From: an uncultured bacterium
GTDB lineage: Bacteria > Desulfobacterota > Desulfobaccia > Desulfobaccales > 0-14-0-80-60-11
Direction: 5' to 3'
DNA length: 45,181 nt
NCBI GenBank assembly: GCA_937943575.1
Contig: CALEAV010000017.1
Location: 1 to 45,181 of the forward strand
Part shown: piece after piece, positions 9,218-18,706 of the stretch
Layout of the letters: each line of letters starts with the position of its first letter
How positions within the stretch are numbered: the stretch's first letter is position 1
Made by a program: the position numbers and the translations under genes
Notes under the pieces: generated by a model
Databases searched by the model: none
Seen by the model: the letters and a program-made list of their open reading frames with translations, nothing else
Told to the model about the DNA's origin: nothing

Positions 9218-9658
9218 ATGAAGCTGGATGAATTGTTTCCGTCCCCCGGGGCGAGGCGGCCCAGGAAACGGGTGGGGCGGGGGCCCTCCTCCGGGAGCGG
9301 CAAGACCGCCGGCCGGGGCACCAAAGGCCAGCGTTCCCGGGCCGGGGGCGGGGTCAGACCGGGCTTTGAGGGCGGCCAGATGCCCCTCATCCGGCGTCTG
9401 CCCAAGCGGGGCTTCACCAATATCTTCGGGCAGGACTTCAAGGTGGTGAATGTAAGGGACCTGGCCCGCTTTGCCCCGGACAGCGTGGTGGATGAAGAGG
9501 CCCTGCGCCGGGCCGGTCTGGTGAAGGGCACCGGCGGCCGCATCAAGCTGTTGGGCCAGGGCGAGATCACCCAGCCCCTGACCGTCAGGGTGCACGCCGT
9601 GAGTGCCCAGGCCAAGGCCAAGATCGAGGCCGCCGGCGGCAAGGTGGAGGTCGTGTAG
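9218..9658 (+). CDS. rplO: 50S ribosomal protein L15
   Basis: L15 is a late-assembly 50S protein. The ATG at 9218 gives [43 protein letters not shown], the classic Gly/Arg-rich N terminus, and a total of 146 residues. The C-terminal domain has LKGTG-like and [22 protein letters not shown] features. Its stop TAG lies 1 nt before the TTG start of secY, so SecY translation is probably coupled to it. Confidence 0.96.
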   Translation: MKLDELFPSPGARRPRKRVGRGPSSGSGKTAGRGTKGQRSRAGGGVRPGFEGGQMPLIRRLPKRGFTNIFGQDFKVVNVRDLARFAPDSVVDEEALRRAGLVKGTGGRIKLLGQGEITQPLTVRVHAVSAQAKAKIEAAGGKVEVV

Positions 9659-9659
9659 C

Positions 9660-11637
<1,978 letters not shown>

Positions 11638-11706
11638 GGCGGAAAGGTGACCGGGTCGACGGCCGCCGGGCGGGGTGAGGCCCTGGGCGGCCGCCGCCGG
11701 AGCATT

Positions 11707-12453
11707 ATGATCCTGTTGAAATCCCCCGCCGAGATCGCCAAGATGGAGGCGGCCAGCCGGATTGTGGCCGAAATCCTGGCGGAGGTGCAGACCCGGGTGA
11801 AGCCCGGGGTGGAGACCCGGGAGCTGGACGAACTGGCGGAAGAGCTCTGCCGCCGCCACAAGGTGGAGCCGGCCTTCAAGGGCTACCGGGGCTACCCGGC
11901 CTCCATCTGCGTCTCGGTGAACGAGGAGGTGGTCCACGGCATTCCGGGCCGCCGCCAGCTTAAGGCCGGCGACCTGGTGAGCCTGGATTTCGGGGTGCGC
12001 CGGGACGGCTTCTACGGCGATGCCGCGGTGACCCTGGCGGTGGGGGAGGTGAGCCCCCAGGCGCAGCTGCTGATGAAGGCCACCGAGGAGTCCCTCTACG
12101 CCGCCATCGAGCAGGCCCGGCCGGGAAACCGCCTGTCGGATCTGTCCCACGCCACCCAGACGGTGGTGGAGAAATACGGCTTCTCGGTCATCCGGCAGTT
12201 TGTGGGGCACGGCATCGGCCGCTCCCTGCACGAGGATCCCCAGATCCCCAACTTCGGGCCCCCGGGCCGGGGCCCCCTTCTCAGGCCCGGCATGACCCTG
12301 GCCATCGAGCCCATGACCGCGGCGGGCTCCTGGGAGGTGAAGATCCTGGCCGACGGCTGGACCGCGGTGACCCAGGACGGCTCCCTGGCGGCGCACTTCG
12401 AACACACGGTGGCGGTGACGGAGAAGGGGCCCTTGATTTTGAGTAGAATTTAG
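11707..12453 (+). CDS. map: Methionine aminopeptidase, type I
   Basis: The enzyme removes the N-terminal Met from nascent proteins. The chosen ATG gives MILLKSPAEIAKM and 248 residues, the usual short type Ia form. A GTG at 11647 would add 20 unconserved residues. The five metal ligands are in place (Asp94, Asp105, His168, Glu201, Glu232), with the motifs SLDFG, GHGIGRSLHEDP and FEHTVAVTEKG. GGAG lies 4 nt before the start. Confidence 0.96.
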   Translation: MILLKSPAEIAKMEAASRIVAEILAEVQTRVKPGVETRELDELAEELCRRHKVEPAFKGYRGYPASICVSVNEEVVHGIPGRRQLKAGDLVSLDFGVRRDGFYGDAAVTLAVGEVSPQAQLLMKATEESLYAAIEQARPGNRLSDLSHATQTVVEKYGFSVIRQFVGHGIGRSLHEDPQIPNFGPPGRGPLLRPGMTLAIEPMTAAGSWEVKILADGWTAVTQDGSLAAHFEHTVAVTEKGPLILSRI

Positions 12454-12546
12454 GATAAGTTAACCTGATGGGCGCACCTGCCCAGATGAAACCCGTGCCA
12501 CGGGCCGCCGGGAGGGGGGAAGCCCCCCGGGGCCGCCTTGAGCCAG

Positions 12547-12765
12547 ATGCCCAAAGAAGACGCCATTGAAGTGGAAGGCAAGGTCATCGAGCCTTTGCCC
12601 AACGCCATGTTCCGGGTGGAACTGCCCAACGGGCATCGCGTCCTGGCCCACATCTCCGGGAAGATGCGCATGCACTACATCAAGATCCTCCCCGGGGACA
12701 AGGTCATCGTGGAGCTGTCCCCCTACGATCTCAACCGGGGGCGCATCGTCTACCGGGTGAAATAA
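12547..12765 (+). CDS. infA: Translation initiation factor IF-1
   Basis: IF-1 is an OB-fold protein that blocks the A site during initiation. The ATG gives [41 protein letters not shown], exactly 72 residues as in the family. A TTG at 12538 would add three residues (MSQ) and cannot be excluded. No good Shine-Dalgarno lies near the ATG. Instead a GGGGGGAAGCCCCCC hairpin (about 12513-12527) lies 20 nt upstream, which may affect initiation. Confidence 0.95.
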   Translation: MPKEDAIEVEGKVIEPLPNAMFRVELPNGHRVLAHISGKMRMHYIKILPGDKVIVELSPYDLNRGRIVYRVK

Positions 12766-12872
12766 GGGGGCGGGACGGGCAGGGGCCTCAGGTCGCCCGG
12801 CGCCGGCGAGGGCCGGTGGGCGAGCCGGGCGGAAAGGCCGGGCGGTGAAGCCGGCGGGAGAGGGAGGGAGTC

Positions 12873-12986
12873 ATGAAGGTGAAACCCTCAGTGAAAAAGA
12901 TCTGCGTCAAGTGCAAGATCATCAAACGCAAGGGCGTGGTGCGGGTGATCTGTGAGAACCCCAAGCACAAGCAGCGCCAGGGTTAA
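12873..12986 (+). CDS. rpmJ: 50S ribosomal protein L36, zinc-binding form
   Basis: This is a 37-residue protein reading [20 protein letters not shown] and ending KHKQRQG. Cys11, Cys14, Cys27 and His32 form the zinc ribbon of the C+ type. It lies in its normal place between infA and rpsM, behind a strong GGGAGAGGGAGGGAG ribosome binding site. L36 is the smallest 50S protein and helps late assembly. Confidence 0.97.
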   Translation: MKVKPSVKKICVKCKIIKRKGVVRVICENPKHKQRQG

Positions 12987-13001
12987 AGCGGAGGACGGAC
13001 G

Positions 13002-13376
13002 TTGGCCAGAATAGCCGGCATTGACCTGCCCCGGAACAAGCGGATAGACATCGCCCTGACCTACATCTACGGCATCGGCAGCACCACCGCGGCCCGGGTG
13101 CTCAGGGAGGCGGGGGTGGACCCCGGCATCAAGACCGGGGAGCTCACCGATGCGCAGATCACCGCCATCCGCCAGGTGATCGACTCCACCTGCAAGGTGG
13201 AGGGGGACCTCAGGCGGGAGGTCTCCATGAACATCAAGCGCCTCATGGACCTGGGCTGCTACCGGGGCCTGAGGCACCGCCGGGGCCTGCCGGTGCGGGG
13301 GCAGCGGACCCACACCAACGCCCGCACCCGCAAGGGCCCCCGGCGCAGCGTGGTGGGCAAACGCAAGAAAGGATAA
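13002..13376 (+). CDS. rpsM: 30S ribosomal protein S13
   Basis: S13 lies at the top of the 30S head and contacts P-site tRNA and the B1 bridges. The 124-residue product starts [26 protein letters not shown] and ends with the tRNA-contacting tail [30 protein letters not shown] is the start codon, behind GCGGAGGACGGACG. The invariant second residue onward fixes this start. It opens the alpha-operon part. Confidence 0.97.
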   Translation: MARIAGIDLPRNKRIDIALTYIYGIGSTTAARVLREAGVDPGIKTGELTDAQITAIRQVIDSTCKVEGDLRREVSMNIKRLMDLGCYRGLRHRRGLPVRGQRTHTNARTRKGPRRSVVGKRKKG

Positions 13377-13386
13377 GGGGTAAGGT

Positions 13387-13779
13387 ATGGCCAAGCGACC
13401 CTCGGGCCCCCGGAAGAAGAAAGAGAAGAAAAACGTCCCCGTCGGGGTGGTGCACATCAAGGCGACCTTCAACAACACCCTGGTGACCATCACCGACCCG
13501 GCGGGCAACGTGGTCTCCTGGTCGTCGGCCGGGGTGCAGGGCTTCAAGGGCTCCCGCAAGGGCACCCCCTTTGCGGCGCAGCTCGCCGCCACCGACGCCG
13601 CCCGGAAGGCCATGGAGCACGGCATGCGCACCGTGGATGTCCTGGTCAAGGGGCCGGGCTCCGGCCGGGAGGCGGCCATCCGGGCCATCCAGGCTGCGGG
13701 GCTGCAGGTGAGCCTGATCCGGGACGTCAGCCCCATCCCCCACAACGGCTGCCGCCCCCCCAAACGCCGTCGAGTCTAA
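13387..13779 (+). CDS. rpsK: 30S ribosomal protein S11
   Basis: S11 forms part of the 30S platform near the mRNA exit. The 130-residue product has the typical core [47 protein letters not shown] and the end [18 protein letters not shown]. The N-terminal 15 residues are very basic, as usual. It starts on ATG 10 nt after rpsM, and rpsD follows after 18 nt. Confidence 0.97.
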   Translation: MAKRPSGPRKKKEKKNVPVGVVHIKATFNNTLVTITDPAGNVVSWSSAGVQGFKGSRKGTPFAAQLAATDAARKAMEHGMRTVDVLVKGPGSGREAAIRAIQAAGLQVSLIRDVSPIPHNGCRPPKRRRV

Positions 13780-13797
13780 GGGAAGAGGAGAAGCACC

Positions 13798-14424
13798 TTG
13801 GCACGATACACCGGACCCAGCTGTCGGCTCTGCCGCCGGGAGCGCATGGAACTCTATCTCAAGGGCGACCGCTGCTACACCGACAAGTGCGCCATCAAAC
13901 GCCGCAACACCCCCCCGGGGATGCACGGCGCCGGGCGGGCCAAGATCTCCGACTACGGCCTGCAGCTCCGGGAAAAGCAGCGGGTCAAGCGCATGTACGG
14001 CGTCCTGGAGAAGCAGTTCCGGGGCTACTTCGAGAAGGCGGAGCGCATGAAGGGGGTCACCGGCACCAATCTGCTGGTCCTCCTGGAGCGCCGCCTGGAC
14101 AACGTCACCTATCGGCTGGGATTCGCCAATTCCCGGGCCCAGGCCCGGCAACTGGTGCGCCACAACCACATCCTGGTGAACGGGCAGCGGGTGAACCTGC
14201 CGTCCTACCTCGTCAAGGTGGGGGACGTCATTGAGGTGGCGGAGCGCAGCCGCTCCCTGGCGGTCATCCGGGACGCCCTGGAGGCGGTGGCCCGGCGGGG
14301 CGTGCCCCAGTGGCTGGACCTGGACAAGGAGGCCTTCCGGGGCCGCGTCAGCCTGCTGCCCACCCGGGAAGACATCACCATGCCCATCCAGGAGCACCTC
14401 ATCGTTGAGCTCTACTCCAAGTAA
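13798..14424 (+). CDS. rpsD: 30S ribosomal protein S4, zinc-finger form
   Basis: S4 is a primary assembly protein of the 30S body and, in several bacteria, the alpha-operon repressor. The 208-residue product starts on TTG ([15 protein letters not shown]) and has the Cys4 cluster Cys9, Cys12, Cys26, Cys31. An S4 RNA-binding domain follows at [48 protein letters not shown]. The ribosome binding site GGAAGAGGAGAAGCACC precedes the start. A 99-nt structured spacer leads to rpoA. Confidence 0.97.
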   Translation: MARYTGPSCRLCRRERMELYLKGDRCYTDKCAIKRRNTPPGMHGAGRAKISDYGLQLREKQRVKRMYGVLEKQFRGYFEKAERMKGVTGTNLLVLLERRLDNVTYRLGFANSRAQARQLVRHNHILVNGQRVNLPSYLVKVGDVIEVAERSRSLAVIRDALEAVARRGVPQWLDLDKEAFRGRVSLLPTREDITMPIQEHLIVELYSK

Positions 14425-14448
14425 CCCGGCCCGGCCGGTCGCGGCCGG

Positions 14449-14483
14449 CGGGAGCAGGGTGCCGGCAATGCGGCCGGCTCCCG
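14449..14483 (+). other. Hairpin upstream of rpoA
   Basis: CGGGAGC (14449-14455) pairs with GCTCCCG (14477-14483), and the stretch before it (GGCCGG...) is also self-complementary. It lies in the 99-nt spacer between rpsD and rpoA. The position would suit an S4 autoregulatory target or a processing site, but neither is shown. No T-run follows. Confidence 0.45.
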
Positions 14484-14523
14484 GTTCCGTCTCGACCGCC
14501 CACGCTATCCATTTCGAGGGGCC

Positions 14524-15537
14524 ATGATTCAGAAAAACTGGACCGAGCTCATTAAACCCAAGCGCCTGGACATCGACCACGACACCCTCACCGGCACCTA
14601 CGGCAAGTTCTCCTGCGAGCCGCTGGAGCGGGGGTTCGGCACCACCCTGGGCAACGCCCTCAGGCGGGTGCTGCTGTCGTCCCTGAGGGGCGCCGCCATC
14701 ACCGGAGTCATCATCCGGGACGTCTATCATGAATTTTCCGCCCTCCCCGGGGTCTTGGAGGATGTAACGGAGATCCTCCTCAACCTCAAGCAGGTGCGCC
14801 TGAAATTCCTCTCCGACGGCGTCAAGACCCTGCGCCTGGAGGCCCGGGGCGAGGGCCGGGTCACCGCCGGCCAGATCATCACTGACGGCACGGTGGAGAT
14901 CCTGAACCCCGACCTGCACCTGGCCACCCTGTCGGCGGACGGCCAGCTCATCATGGAGATGGTGGCCAAAAGCGGCAAGGGCTATGTGCCGGCGGAGGGC
15001 AACAAGGAAGAGAACCAGCCGGTGGGCTTCATCCCCCTGGACGCCAGCTTCTCCCCCATCCGCAAGGTCAACTACGTGGTCACCCAGGCCCGGGTGGGGC
15101 AGCGCACCGACTATGACAAGCTGACCCTGGAGGTGTGGACCGACGGCAGCGTCACCCCGGAAAACGCCGTGGCCTACGCCGCCAAGATCCTGAAAGACCA
15201 GCTCACCCTGTTCATCAACTTCCCGGAGGAGCCCGAAGGGGTGGAGGAGAGGCCGGCGGAGGAGCAGCCCCTCCTCAATGAAAACCTCTACCGGCCGGTG
15301 ACGGAGCTGGAGCTGTCGGTGCGGGCCGCCAACTGCCTCAGGAACGCCAACATCCGCTATATCGGCGAGCTGGTGCAGAAGACCGAGCAGGAGATGCTCA
15401 AAACCAAGAATTTCGGGCGCAAGTCCCTCAATGAAATCAAGGAGATCCTCCAGGAGATGGGCCTGAGCCTGGGCATGAAGCTGGAAAACTTCGTGCCCCC
15501 GGACCAGCTGCCGGAGAGGAAGGAAGAGACCCCATGA
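14524..15537 (+). CDS. rpoA: DNA-directed RNA polymerase subunit alpha
   Basis: The alpha dimer is the assembly platform of RNA polymerase. The 337-residue product has the N-terminal dimerisation domain ([26 protein letters not shown]), a linker around residues 235-255, and the C-terminal DNA- and activator-binding domain with [48 protein letters not shown]. The length is normal. It overlaps rplQ by 4 nt. Confidence 0.97.
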   Translation: MIQKNWTELIKPKRLDIDHDTLTGTYGKFSCEPLERGFGTTLGNALRRVLLSSLRGAAITGVIIRDVYHEFSALPGVLEDVTEILLNLKQVRLKFLSDGVKTLRLEARGEGRVTAGQIITDGTVEILNPDLHLATLSADGQLIMEMVAKSGKGYVPAEGNKEENQPVGFIPLDASFSPIRKVNYVVTQARVGQRTDYDKLTLEVWTDGSVTPENAVAYAAKILKDQLTLFINFPEEPEGVEERPAEEQPLLNENLYRPVTELELSVRAANCLRNANIRYIGELVQKTEQEMLKTKNFGRKSLNEIKEILQEMGLSLGMKLENFVPPDQLPERKEETP

Positions 15538-15929
15538 GACACCTGAAAGCCGGCCGGCGCCTGAAACGGACCACGGAGCACCGCCAGGCCATGCTCCGCA
15601 ACCTCATCACCTCCCTCATGGAGCATGAGCGGGTGCAGACCACCATCCCCAAGGCCAAGGAGGCCCGCAAGTGGGCCGAGCGCATCATCACCCTGGCCAA
15701 ACGGGGGGACCTGCATGCCAAGCGGCAGTCCCTCCAGGTGATCCGCACCAAGAAGGCCTTCGTGAAGCTCTTCGGGGAGCTCAAGGACCGCTACCAGGAG
15801 CGGGACGGGGGCTACACCCGCATCATTCCCCTGGGGCCCCGGCGGGGGGACGGCGCCGAGCTGGCCCTCCTGGAGCTGGTGGGCCGCCCCGAGGAGCTGC
15901 CCAAGAAGAAGAAAAAGGCCGCCGGCTGA
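15534..15929 (+). CDS. rplQ: 50S ribosomal protein L17
   Basis: L17 lies near the tunnel exit. The 131-residue product begins [45 protein letters not shown], the family signature, and has the usual Lys-rich end. It is coupled to rpoA by an ATGA overlap. It is the last gene of the long ribosomal transcript, since an intrinsic terminator starts 30 nt after its stop. Confidence 0.97.
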   Translation: MRHLKAGRRLKRTTEHRQAMLRNLITSLMEHERVQTTIPKAKEARKWAERIITLAKRGDLHAKRQSLQVIRTKKAFVKLFGELKDRYQERDGGYTRIIPLGPRRGDGAELALLELVGRPEELPKKKKKAAG

Positions 15930-15959
15930 TCCCGGACCGGCCCTGTGAGCACCACCTCG

Positions 15960-15983
15960 AGCCCCACCGGGGCTTTTTTTTTT
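15960..15983 (+). terminator. Intrinsic terminator after rplQ
   Basis: AGCCCC (15960-15965), the loop ACC and GGGGCT (15969-15974) form a compact stem directly followed by an uninterrupted run of ten T residues. It ends the ribosomal block on the + strand. Confidence 0.9.
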
Positions 15984-16184
15984 CGGCCGCCGGTGCTCCT
16001 TGCCGTGGGGAGGTGATAGTTCCCGCTTCCTCCCTGGGCGGAGGGGCTTGGGGCAGCGCAGGGCCCGATTTCGCAGAGGCACGGGCCGGGGCCGGGGCAT
16101 GCGCCAACTTCCCGGGCCCCCCTGAAATTTCTGCCGCGCCGTTCTCATCCTGTGACAAATTTTGTGAAAAAAATGAAAAAATGA

Positions 16185-16211
16185 TTGACATGCCCAAGCT
16201 TCCTGTATTAA
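16185..16211 (+). promoter_or_regulatory. Probable sigma70 promoter of the NlpC/P60 gene
   Basis: A perfect TTGACA (16185-16190) follows an A-rich stretch. The best -10 is TATTAA (16206-16211), with a short 15-bp spacer. Transcription would begin near 16218 and leave a leader of about 185 nt. The -35 and A-rich UP-like element are good, and the -10 is the weaker part. Confidence 0.55.
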
Positions 16212-16220
16212 CCTGCCCGA

Positions 16221-16396
16221 AATCGCACGCACCCGAGATCTGACGCCTCATCCGCGATTGCCTGCGAGAGCAGTGCGATTGCACGCAAGACCAAGTCAGC
16301 CCCGACAGCACGAGTTCCGGCGAATCCTTGGCCAGATGGGCCTGGTGAGGGACGGTGAGGCATCCCGTCCCATCGGCGATGACCCTTAACCAAGGA
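16221..16396 (+). promoter_or_regulatory. Structured leader with possible anti-Shine-Dalgarno
   Basis: Three pairings are visible. AATCGCA (16221-16227) pairs with TGCGATT (16274-16280), enclosing a CTGC-GAGA-GCAG tetraloop hairpin (16262-16273). GGGACGG (16349-16355) pairs with CCGTCCC (16365-16371). TCCTTGG (16325-16331) pairs perfectly with CCAAGGA (16390-16396), which covers most of the ribosome binding site AAGGAGG. This layout could gate translation. I do not recognise it as a known riboswitch class. Confidence 0.4.
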
Positions 16397-16403
16397 GGTT
16401 CTC

Positions 16404-17237
16404 ATGGCGAAACGGCTTTTGCTTGGAGTGTTGAGTTTAGGCTTGGTGCTCGCCCCCACGTTGGCAGACGCCGTGCCCACCAAAAACACCACCTCCAAGA
16501 AAAAAACCACCGCCAGCAAGAGCACCATCAGCAAAGCCAGCAAGAAGGTCAAGAAGTCCACCACCCCGCGCCGCAACCGCAGCGCCGCCCGGGATGAGGA
16601 TTTTGAACCGGCCAATGCCCAGGTGGTCACCCCGCCCCGCAGCAGTGCCCCGGTGGCGGACAACAAACCCCTGATGCGGGTCATTCCCCAGCGGGACGGC
16701 AAATTCATGCTGGAGCCCCTGACCCCGAAGAAGGACCTGCATCCCCTGATCCGGCCCAGCTCCCGCCTGAACCAGCCCTCCCCCAGCGAGGCGGCGGCGA
16801 GCCAGGGGCACTTCAAGTTTGAACCCTGGAACTTTCAGGAGCTCATCTTAAGCCGGGCCAAGACCTACACCGGGGCCCGCTACAGCCGGGGCGCCACTCT
16901 GGCCACCAGCTCGGCCACGGACTGCTCCGGTTTCGTGCAGTATATCTATGAAGGCTTCAAGATCGACCTGCCCCGCTCCAGCTACGAGCAGGCCCAGGTG
17001 GGCAAGGTGGTGACCCACACCATGGACTTCTCCAAGCTGGTGCCGGGGGACCTCCTCTTCTTCCGCCGGGGCGGCCGGGCGGTGGGCCACGCCGGCATCT
17101 ATCTGGGGGAGGGGAAGATGATCCATGCCTCCAACCCCAGAACCGGCGTGGTCATCACCGATCTCAGGCAGCCCTACTACCAGAACACCTTTGTGGTGGC
17201 CAAACGGGTCTTTGAAGTGCATTATCCCAAGCGGTAA
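16404..17237 (+). CDS. Exported NlpC/P60 family cell-wall peptidase
   Basis: This is probably a gamma-D-glutamyl-type endopeptidase that cuts peptidoglycan stem peptides in the periplasm. Residues 1-23 form a signal peptide (MAKRLLLGVLSLGLVLAPTLADA). Residues 25-65 are Lys/Ser/Thr-rich and likely a disordered linker. The NlpC/P60 domain occupies about 145-270, with catalytic Cys174 in TDCSGF, His229 in VGHAGIY and a third polar residue, His241, in MIHASN. It is a single-gene unit with its own promoter, structured leader and terminator. Physiological partners are not visible. Confidence 0.9.
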   Translation: MAKRLLLGVLSLGLVLAPTLADAVPTKNTTSKKKTTASKSTISKASKKVKKSTTPRRNRSAARDEDFEPANAQVVTPPRSSAPVADNKPLMRVIPQRDGKFMLEPLTPKKDLHPLIRPSSRLNQPSPSEAAASQGHFKFEPWNFQELILSRAKTYTGARYSRGATLATSSATDCSGFVQYIYEGFKIDLPRSSYEQAQVGKVVTHTMDFSKLVPGDLLFFRRGGRAVGHAGIYLGEGKMIHASNPRTGVVITDLRQPYYQNTFVVAKRVFEVHYPKR

Positions 17238-17324
17238 TCCCCTGGCTGAGGCAGGCCCGGAAGTGTGACCGGGGCCTGCAAAGGTGGGGGGAGGGCCAGG
17301 GCTGCTCCCCGCGGGCTGATGACT

Positions 17325-17354
17325 AGGCGGACATAAGGGGTCCGCCTTTTCTTT
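17325..17354 (+). terminator. Intrinsic terminator after the NlpC/P60 gene
   Basis: AGGCGGAC (17325-17332) and GTCCGCCT (17340-17347) form a perfect 8-bp stem around ATAAGGG, followed by TTTTCTTT. It closes the single-gene transcript on the + strand. Confidence 0.88.
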
Positions 17355-17473
17355 GTCGGGGGAGCCGTCGCACAGGATGTCTCTTTGCACCCTTCATGAT
17401 GCCGGGTCGTGGGGCGAGTCTCGCCGGAGGGGCGGTGGCGGGCGCCCTTCCCGGTGAAATCTCCTTCAAATCC

Positions 17474-17502
17474 TTGACAATTCCCGCCCCTCTCAATAAA
17501 AT
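17474..17502 (+). promoter_or_regulatory. Sigma70 promoter of the serine-synthesis cluster
   Basis: A perfect TTGACA (17474-17479) and TAAAAT (17497-17502, five of six matches) are separated by an optimal 17 bp. The start of transcription would be near 17509, about 55 nt before the aminotransferase ATG. The adjacent sequence is AT-rich in an otherwise GC-rich window. It probably drives the cluster through to the gene at 23390. Confidence 0.75.
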
Positions 17503-17563
17503 TAAGAATTTTAAAGGCCGAGAAATTTCACTTTAAATCCCAGATGAAGGGTAAGGACGCGCG

Positions 17564-18703
17564 ATGAAAAGATTACTCATGACTCCGGGCCCCACCCCGG
17601 TGGCCCCGGAAACCCAGCTGGCCATGGCCCAGCCCATGATCCATCATCGGGCGCCGGCGTTCATGGACATCCTGGCCAAGGTGCGGGAGGACCTGAAATA
17701 TCTCTTCCAGACCGAGCAGGAGGTGCTCATGTTTGCCGCCACCGGCACCGGTGCCATGGAGGGCGCGGTGGCCAACACCCTCTCCCCCGGGGACACCGCC
17801 CTGGTGGTGGACGGCGGCAAGTTCGGGGAGCGCTGGGCCGAGCTCTGCGAGGTCTATGGCATCAAGGTGGACCGCCTCAAGGTGGAATGGGGCTATGCGG
17901 TGAAGCCCGCCGAGGTGGAGGCCCGCCTGACCGCCAACCCGGCCATCAAGGCGGTCTTCGTGCAGGCCAATGAGACCTCCACCGCGGTGGCCCACCCGGT
18001 CCAGGAGCTGGCCCAGGTGGTGAAGAAGTTCCCCAACACCATCCTGGTGGTGGACGCCATCAGCGCCCTGGGAGGCTACCCCCTGCCCATGGATGAGTGG
18101 GGGCTGGATGTGGTGGTGGCGGGCTCCCAGAAGGCCATGATGCTGCCCCCGGGGATGGCCTTTGCGGCCCTCTCCCCCAAGGCCTGGGAGATGGTGAAGA
18201 CCTCCACCTGCCCCAAATACTATTTTGATTTCGCCAAGCAACTGAAGAGCCAGGCCAAGAACCAGACGGCCTACACCTCGGCGGTGACCCTGACCATCGG
18301 GCTCATGCAGGTGCTGAGCTGGTTCCGGGAGCAGGGTCTGGAGCGCATCTTCGCCCGCAACGCCAAGATGGCCCGGGCCTGCCGGGCCGCGGTGGCCGCC
18401 ATGGGCCTGGAGCTCTTCTCCAAAGAGTATCCATCGGATGTGCTCACTGCGGTGCAGGCGCCGGCAGGGGTGGACGGCCAGAAGGTGGTGGCCAGGATGC
18501 GGGAGAAGGGCATCTGGATCGCCGGCGGCCAGGCCCAGGCCAAGGGCAAGATCTTCCGCATTGCGCATATGGGCTATATCGATGAACAGGACCTCCTGGG
18601 CACCATCGGCGCCCTGGAGAGCGTGCTCAATGACCTGGGCTATAAAGTGGAGCTGGGGGTCGGCGTCAAGGCGGCCCAGGAGATTTTGGGGAAGGAGGCC
18701 TAG
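17564..18703 (+). CDS. Class V aminotransferase, probable serine-pathway enzyme
   Basis: This is a 379-residue PLP enzyme of the alanine-glyoxylate/serine-pyruvate aminotransferase group. It has the start LLMTPGPTPVAP, the phosphate-binding region ATGTGAMEG (residues 59-67), Asp164 in VDAISALGG, and the Schiff-base Lys190 in GSQKAMMLPPG. It is not a classical SerC. Placed 3 nt before serA, it most likely converts phosphohydroxypyruvate to phosphoserine, or glyoxylate/pyruvate with serine. The first role is inferred from context and from similar class V enzymes in methanogens. Substrate remains uncertain. Confidence 0.85.
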   Translation: MKRLLMTPGPTPVAPETQLAMAQPMIHHRAPAFMDILAKVREDLKYLFQTEQEVLMFAATGTGAMEGAVANTLSPGDTALVVDGGKFGERWAELCEVYGIKVDRLKVEWGYAVKPAEVEARLTANPAIKAVFVQANETSTAVAHPVQELAQVVKKFPNTILVVDAISALGGYPLPMDEWGLDVVVAGSQKAMMLPPGMAFAALSPKAWEMVKTSTCPKYYFDFAKQLKSQAKNQTAYTSAVTLTIGLMQVLSWFREQGLERIFARNAKMARACRAAVAAMGLELFSKEYPSDVLTAVQAPAGVDGQKVVARMREKGIWIAGGQAQAKGKIFRIAHMGYIDEQDLLGTIGALESVLNDLGYKVELGVGVKAAQEILGKEA

Positions 18704-18706
18704 GTC

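Larger units (their letters stand above)
15930..16403 (+). other. Intergenic region between rplQ and the NlpC/P60 gene
   Basis: This 474-nt stretch holds no convincing gene. It contains the rplQ terminator (15960-15983), about 180 nt of featureless GC-rich sequence, an AT-rich patch with the small palindrome ACAAATTTTGT (16155-16165), a promoter (16185-16211) and a long structured leader for the downstream gene. A c-di-AMP riboswitch was looked for and not found. Confidence 0.6.
17238..17563 (+). other. Intergenic region between the NlpC/P60 and aminotransferase genes
   Basis: This 326-nt region carries the intrinsic terminator at 17325-17354 and the promoter at 17474-17502. Apart from an AT-rich stretch around 17490-17540 nothing else stands out, and no small gene is supported. 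Confidence 0.6.

Noticed and set aside
16212-16403. A c-di-AMP (ydaO-type) or c-di-GMP riboswitch upstream of the NlpC/P60 gene
   Set aside because: The location is typical, but the conserved cores (such as GGGGGACCCA and CGTCAGCTAACCTCGTA-like blocks, or the GEMM core) are not present.
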